From positions 1 through 10,056 of the forward strand of contig JAKIUH010000135.1 in NCBI GenBank assembly GCA_021647685.1: a stretch of DNA of 10,056 nt. Direction: 5' to 3'. Both the position numbers and the translations under genes were made by a program. Each line of letters begins with the position of its first letter. Positions within the stretch are counted from its first letter, which is position 1. The notes under the pieces were generated by a model. The model saw only the letters and a program-made list of their open reading frames with translations. It searched no databases and was not told the DNA's origin. This stretch comes from Bacteroidales bacterium. Lineage in GTDB: Bacteria; Bacteroidota; Bacteroidia; Bacteroidales; NBLH01. Positions 6,785-10,056 of the stretch are shown one piece after another.

Positions 6785-7114
6785 TTATTCCATTTCCATT
6801 TCGGCATTAGGTGCATTTTCAATTACTGATTTAATGCCGTTTTCCATAGATGCTTTTGATTTGTACATCTCACTTTTACCAATAACTTGCGAGTTGGCAG
6901 CTTTTAATACAAAATAAACTTGTCCGTCTTTTGCTTCTTTGCGTTCAAACATTTCGTCTTTTGCGTTTGTTTTTACAGAGGCAATACCGTTTTCACAGCC
7001 TGATTTTGAAGAATAACCTTGACTGGATAAAATTACTTGCCCGTTTTTGGCAGTTAGGTTAAAATAATATTTTCCGTCATTTCCTGTTTTGACTAAAAAT
7101 TTAGGATGTCCCAT
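6785..7114 (-). CDS. yegP: YegP-family protein, two tandem DUF1508 units
   Basis: This 109-residue protein is made of two repeats of the YegP/DUF1508 family, at about residues 5-51 and 55-102. Each carries the family pattern: a Phe strand, DGKYYFNL or DGQVYFVL, then NGQVILSSQGYSSK or NSQVIGKSEMYKSK, and finally ENGIASVKTNA or ENGIKSVIENA. The length matches the usual two-repeat form. There is no signal peptide, so it is cytoplasmic. The biochemical function of the family is not established. The ATG at 7114 (MGHPKFLVK) starts directly before the first repeat. The frame stays open 45 codons further upstream, but that part is AT-rich, has no family similarity and reads as leader DNA. CGAATATA at 7149-7156 (TATATTCG on the coding strand) is one mismatch from the Bacteroidota -7 box, but no -33 partner is visible. 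The gene converges on the leucine-rich-repeat gene across a shared terminator. Confidence 0.9.
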   Translation of the reverse strand: MGHPKFLVKTGNDGKYYFNLTAKNGQVILSSQGYSSKSGCENGIASVKTNAKDEMFERKEAKDGQVYFVLKAANSQVIGKSEMYKSKASMENGIKSVIENAPNAEMEME

Positions 7115-7293
7115 AATTTTAATTGTTTTAAAGTGATTAATAATGATACGAATATAATAAATTTTATCTTTAATCGGATAATGGAGTCTTTTTTTTTGAC
7201 AAATTTCAAGTAAAAATTTACCAACAAGCTGTTTGAAAATATGAAACATCCGCGATGAATAATAATCACTTGAAGTGAGTTTAAAGGATATGA

Positions 7294-7323
7294 AAAAAGC
7301 TGTCCTGATAAAGACAGCTTTTT
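7294..7323 (-). terminator. Terminator of the histidine tRNA gene
   Basis: AAAAAGCTGTC (7294-7304) and GACAGCTTTTT (7313-7323) form a perfect 11-bp stem around an 8-base loop, with T-runs built into the stem on both strands. It lies 21 bases beyond the 3' end of the minus-strand tRNA. It would also block read-through towards the YegP-like gene, which therefore needs its own promoter. Confidence 0.8.
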
Positions 7324-7344
7324 ATTTGTTTGGGCATTTTTTAG

Positions 7345-7419
7345 GGTGGAAGATGGGACTTGAACCCACGACCCCTGGAACCACAATCCAGTGCTCTAAC
7401 CAACTGAGCTACATCCACC
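7345..7419 (-). tRNA. tRNA-His (anticodon GTG)
   Basis: The minus strand folds into a full cloverleaf. The acceptor stem is GGTGGATG with CTTCCACC and has one T-T mismatch. The D-arm is GCTC/GAGC, the anticodon arm is CTGGA-TTGTGGT-TCCAG with anticodon GTG, and the T-arm is GTGGG-TTCAAGT-CCCAT. The eight-pair acceptor with an extra 5' G opposite C73 is the hallmark of bacterial tRNA-His. No CCA end is encoded, so CCA must be added after transcription. A promoter lies just upstream and a strong terminator just downstream, so it is a single-gene unit. Confidence 0.97.
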
Positions 7420-7431
7420 GTTTCAGGGGCG

Positions 7432-7461
7432 CAAATATACAACATTTTTCATTTTCACAAA
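7432..7461 (-). promoter_or_regulatory. Bacteroidota-type promoter of the histidine tRNA
   Basis: Read on the minus strand, TTTG (7458-7461) and TATATTTG (7432-7439) are separated by 18 bases. This fits the Bacteroidota housekeeping consensus TTG, 17-23 bases, TAnnTTTG exactly. The -7 box ends 13 bases before the tRNA 5' end, leaving a short GC-rich leader. This is the best promoter in the window and supports the assignment to this phylum. Confidence 0.85.
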
Positions 7462-7564
7462 TAGAGAAAATGAATTTTTGTAAAAAGTTTAAACAGGGGA
7501 GAAGTATTCAATAACAGTGAATAACTTCTTGCTGTTTGATGAAAATCTTTTGCAAACGAATGAT

Positions 7565-7572
7565 TAAGTTTG
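7565..7572 (+). promoter_or_regulatory. Candidate -7 box for the phosphate transporter gene
   Basis: TAAGTTTG matches TAnnTTTG exactly and ends 23 bases before the ATG at 7596. The nearest useful TTTG (7535-7538) is 26 bases upstream, longer than the usual spacer, so the -33 element is weak or absent. If it is real, transcription would start near 7579 and translation could not begin at the upstream TTG or ATG codons. Confidence 0.4.
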
Positions 7573-7595
7573 CATCTTTAATTGAAACTGAGTTA

Positions 7596-9893
7596 ATGGG
7601 AGATATTTATCTGATTTTAGTCGGAATCTTGTTTTTACTGGCATTTTCCGATTTAATAGTGGGCGTTAGCAACGACGCTGTAAATTTTCTGAATGCAGCT
7701 GTAGGCTCAAAAGTTAGTTCGTTTAACGTGATAATGATTGTGGCTGCTTTCGGTATTTTTGCCGGCACCATCTTTTCGAGTGGTATGATGGAGGTGGCAC
7801 GTAAAGGGATCTTTCATCCGCAGATGTTTTATTTTTCGGAGATAATGATCATCTTCCTTGCTGTTATTGTGGCTAATGTTATCATGCTGGATGTGTTTAA
7901 CACCTTTGGCCTGCCTACTTCTACTACCGTTTCCATTGTTTTTAACCTGCTGGGTGCCGCTGTAGCTATGGCCACTATTAAATTGATGGGGCCTGCGGAT
8001 AAATTATTGCCTTTCAAACAATATTTATTCAAAAATCATCTGCTCGAAAATGTTCATCAGTCCCTTAATTTGGGCAATTTTATTAATTCTTCAAAGGCGC
8101 TGGCAATTATTTCGGGAATTTTGGTGTCGGTGGCTGTCGCCTTTATTGTTGGTGCTGTTGTCCAGTATATTGCCCGGATAATTTTCTCTTTTAATTACAA
8201 AAAGCGGATAAATAAATTCGGTGCTGTCTGGGGTGGACTGTCGATCACCATTCTTACTTATTTCATCCTGATAAAGGGGGTAAGAGGTGCCGGTTTTGTT
8301 TCGGAGAATATGGTTCACTGGATTGCCAACAACGCCGGATTAATTCTTCTTTACAGTTTTTTGGGATGGACAATAATCCTTCAACTTTTGCATGTAGTAA
8401 TTAAATTTAATATTCTTAAATTCATCGTTCTGGTTGGCACCTTCTCACTTGCTATGGCTTTTGCGGGGAATGACCTGGTCAACTTTATCGGAGTGCCTAT
8501 CGCCGGTTTTAATGCTTATGATGTTTTTAGTCATATCCCCGGTGCGGATCCGGGCTCAACTTTAATGACAGCCCTTGGCGGTAATGTTCATATTCCTTTG
8601 ATTTTTCTTTTGGGGTCTGGCCTGATTATGGTAGTTACTCTTTTTGTTTCGAGTAAAGCAAAATCAGTGATTAAAACTTCTGTCGATTTGGCCAAGCAAG
8701 ATATTGGTGACGAACGTTTCAAATCGAATAAAATTTCTAAAGTGCTGGTACATGCCAGTATAGATATTTCGCAGGCCATAAAGAAAATTATTCCGCGACC
8801 GGTACTTGCCGGTATTGAAAAACAGTTTGAGCCACCGGCCAAAGAACTTGTCTCTGTTGATGCCCCGGCTTTTGATCTTGTAAGGGCATCGGTTATATTA
8901 GTGGTAAGCAGTGCGCTTATTGCTTTTGGAACCTCGCTTAAGCTTCCGCTTTCTACTACTTATGTTTCATTTATGGTTGCCATGGGTTCTTCACTTGCCG
9001 ATAAGGCCTGGGGACGCGAAAGTGCTGTTTATCGTATTTCGGGCGTGTTTTCGGTAATCGGCGGGTGGTTTCTCACTGCTTTAATTGCCTTTACGATTGC
9101 CTTCGGTTTTGCTTTCTTCTTTTATTACGGCGGTTTTATCGCTGTTTTTCTGATGTTGCTTGTTGCATTTTTTATGTTTTATAAATCATCAAAATTCCAT
9201 AAAAAAAGAAGTAAAGAGCAAGACGAAAACAAAAATGAAATCCTCCTGTTGAATAATGAAAATATGGTGGTAAAATCTACCAAAATAATTATCAATAATA
9301 TTGAGTATATCATTGCCGAATATGGAAATTTTGTCGAAGGATTGAGAAAGGAGGATGTAAAAACATTAAAACGGGCCAAAAAGAAAATTGATAAAATTAC
9401 CGGCAAAACAAAATATCTGAAAGACCATATCAATCTGATTATCGAAAAACTGCAGGAAGAGTCTATCGAAACAGCTTATTATGTGGTAACAGTCCTCGAC
9501 TATATGCGCGAAATGCTGCACAGTATCTCATTTATCATTGAGCCTTCACTCGAACATGTTGATAATAAACATAAACCCCTGAAGCCGGAACAAATATCAG
9601 AACTGAAACAACTCAATAAAAAACTATCCGGAATCCTGAAGATGATTATAAAACATATTGAATCGGATGATTTTAGTGAGCAAAAGCATATTATTAACCG
9701 GGAAGAAGAATTATTGAAAACTATTAAGGGTATGCGTAAAAGCCAGATCAGGCGGATTAAAAATAATGGCGAGGGAACCCGGAATAGTATTTTGTACCTG
9801 AATATGTTGAATGAAACAAAGAACTTATTGCTGCAGGCTGTCAATCTATATAAATCACAACGTGATTTTATTGATTTTAATGAAGTGGAATAA
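7596..9893 (+). CDS. pit: PiT-family inorganic phosphate transporter with PhoU-like C-terminal domain
   Basis: This inner-membrane permease imports inorganic phosphate by cation symport (family knowledge). With the start at 7596 it has 765 residues. The two inverted PHO4 halves are plain: SNDAVNFLNAA (25-35) and AGNDLVNFIG (290-299) are the paired signature motifs with the conserved Asn-Asp, and PTSTT (107-111) and PLSTT (451-455) are the paired Ser-Thr-Thr motifs in the substrate path. About ten hydrophobic segments run to roughly residue 530. From about 540 to the end, a hydrophilic, helical, Lys/Glu-rich tail resembles PhoU, which in this phylum is often fused to the permease and may regulate it. 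The frame is open upstream to TTG at 7536, but those 20 residues are not family-like and overlap a probable promoter; MGDIYLILVGILF is the typical N terminus. It is visibly less AT-rich than the genes to its left, with no sign of damage. Confidence 0.95.
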   Translation: MGDIYLILVGILFLLAFSDLIVGVSNDAVNFLNAAVGSKVSSFNVIMIVAAFGIFAGTIFSSGMMEVARKGIFHPQMFYFSEIMIIFLAVIVANVIMLDVFNTFGLPTSTTVSIVFNLLGAAVAMATIKLMGPADKLLPFKQYLFKNHLLENVHQSLNLGNFINSSKALAIISGILVSVAVAFIVGAVVQYIARIIFSFNYKKRINKFGAVWGGLSITILTYFILIKGVRGAGFVSENMVHWIANNAGLILLYSFLGWTIILQLLHVVIKFNILKFIVLVGTFSLAMAFAGNDLVNFIGVPIAGFNAYDVFSHIPGADPGSTLMTALGGNVHIPLIFLLGSGLIMVVTLFVSSKAKSVIKTSVDLAKQDIGDERFKSNKISKVLVHASIDISQAIKKIIPRPVLAGIEKQFEPPAKELVSVDAPAFDLVRASVILVVSSALIAFGTSLKLPLSTTYVSFMVAMGSSLADKAWGRESAVYRISGVFSVIGGWFLTALIAFTIAFGFAFFFYYGGFIAVFLMLLVAFFMFYKSSKFHKKRSKEQDENKNEILLLNNENMVVKSTKIIINNIEYIIAEYGNFVEGLRKEDVKTLKRAKKKIDKITGKTKYLKDHINLIIEKLQEESIETAYYVVTVLDYMREMLHSISFIIEPSLEHVDNKHKPLKPEQISELKQLNKKLSGILKMIIKHIESDDFSEQKHIINREEELLKTIKGMRKSQIRRIKNNGEGTRNSILYLNMLNETKNLLLQAVNLYKSQRDFIDFNEVE

Positions 9894-9966
9894 TTAGCTT
9901 TGACGGGTTATTAAATGTTGGGGGTAATTTAAAAGACGAACAAATTTCAAATAATCATCAAAAGCT

Positions 9967-9996
9967 TAATTTAATAAATTAATAATTTAATAAATT
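9967..9996. repeat. Short AT-only tandem repeat
   Basis: The 14-mer TAATTTAATAAATT occurs at 9967-9980 and again at 9983-9996, with a 16-base period. It lies in the 107-base gap between two convergent stops. It contains only A and T, so chance or slippage explains it. No GC-stemmed terminator is visible in this gap. Confidence 0.5.
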
Positions 9997-10000
9997 TAAA

Positions 10001-10056
10001 TTAACTTTCGGCATCTTTAAGTGCGTCGTTGAGAGAATCATTGTCAGGTGAATCAT
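10001..10056 (-). CDS. 3' end of an unidentified minus-strand gene (partial)
   Basis: Reading leftward from the window edge, one minus-strand frame gives the acidic tail DSPDNDSLNDALKDAES and then TAA at 10001-10003. The Asp/Ser/Asn-rich composition and balanced base use look like a real protein tail next to very AT-rich spacer. Its stop converges on the phosphate transporter gene. Nothing allows a family assignment. Confidence 0.45.
   Translation of the reverse strand, partial: DSPDNDSLNDALKDAES

Noticed and set aside
7115..7249. 45-codon N-terminal extension of the YegP-like protein
   Set aside because: The extension is AT-rich, is not YegP-like, and delays the first DUF1508 repeat, which begins right after the ATG at 7114.
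7093..7386. 97-residue open frame on the minus strand
   Set aside because: It overlaps the tRNA at one end and the YegP-like start at the other, and its sequence is AT-driven and without family likeness.
7275..7514. 79-residue open frame on the plus strand
   Set aside because: It runs through the terminator, the complete histidine tRNA and its promoter, so it cannot be a gene.
9500..9844. 114-residue open frame on the minus strand
   Set aside because: It is antisense to the PhoU-like tail of the phosphate transporter and reads as a Ser/Cys/Ile-rich shadow of Lys/Glu-rich coding sequence.

Overview
The window looks like chromosomal DNA from a member of the Bacteroidota, probably Bacteroidales or a near relative. 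It is AT-rich. Starts are preceded by A-rich sequence rather than Shine-Dalgarno motifs. The tRNA gene has a clean Bacteroidota-type promoter (TTTG, 18-base spacer, TATATTTG) and no encoded CCA end. The exported proteins have short signal peptides ending next to Gln or Cys. The phosphate transporter fused to a PhoU-like tail is of the type seen in this phylum. This assignment is inferred from the sequence alone.

Layout, left to right. The window opens with the last codons of an unidentified gene (to 107), followed after 10 bases by a 325-residue cytoplasmic protein resembling the uncharacterised DUF6976 family, with a FIST-like C-terminal end. A strong hairpin (1156-1196) ends this unit. About 600 bases without a convincing gene follow. 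This stretch is partly GC-richer and carries three small hairpins, and may be decayed mobile DNA or an RNA locus.

The centre (1800-6501) is a same-strand set of four genes for exported proteins: a lipoprotein, a 189-residue protein, a 274-residue protein and an 823-residue leucine-rich-repeat protein. At least the second and fourth, and probably the first, share a helical plus beta module. The third looks like two copies of a similar fold. The fourth adds three leucine-rich-repeat blocks, each introduced by a WW...W linker. A 168-bp element with 22-base terminal inverted repeats splits the set into two tight pairs. I read the four as one envelope or secreted system of unknown function; this is the most interesting part of the window.

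Downstream of the leucine-rich-repeat gene is a repeat cluster (6519-6726) with a 28-base direct repeat exactly 180 bases apart plus an inverted copy, then a bidirectional terminator. On the minus strand lie a YegP-like protein of two DUF1508 units and a histidine tRNA with its own promoter and terminator. On the plus strand, a visibly less AT-rich gene encodes a PiT-type phosphate permease with a cytoplasmic PhoU-like tail. The window closes with the acidic C-terminal end of an unidentified minus-strand gene.
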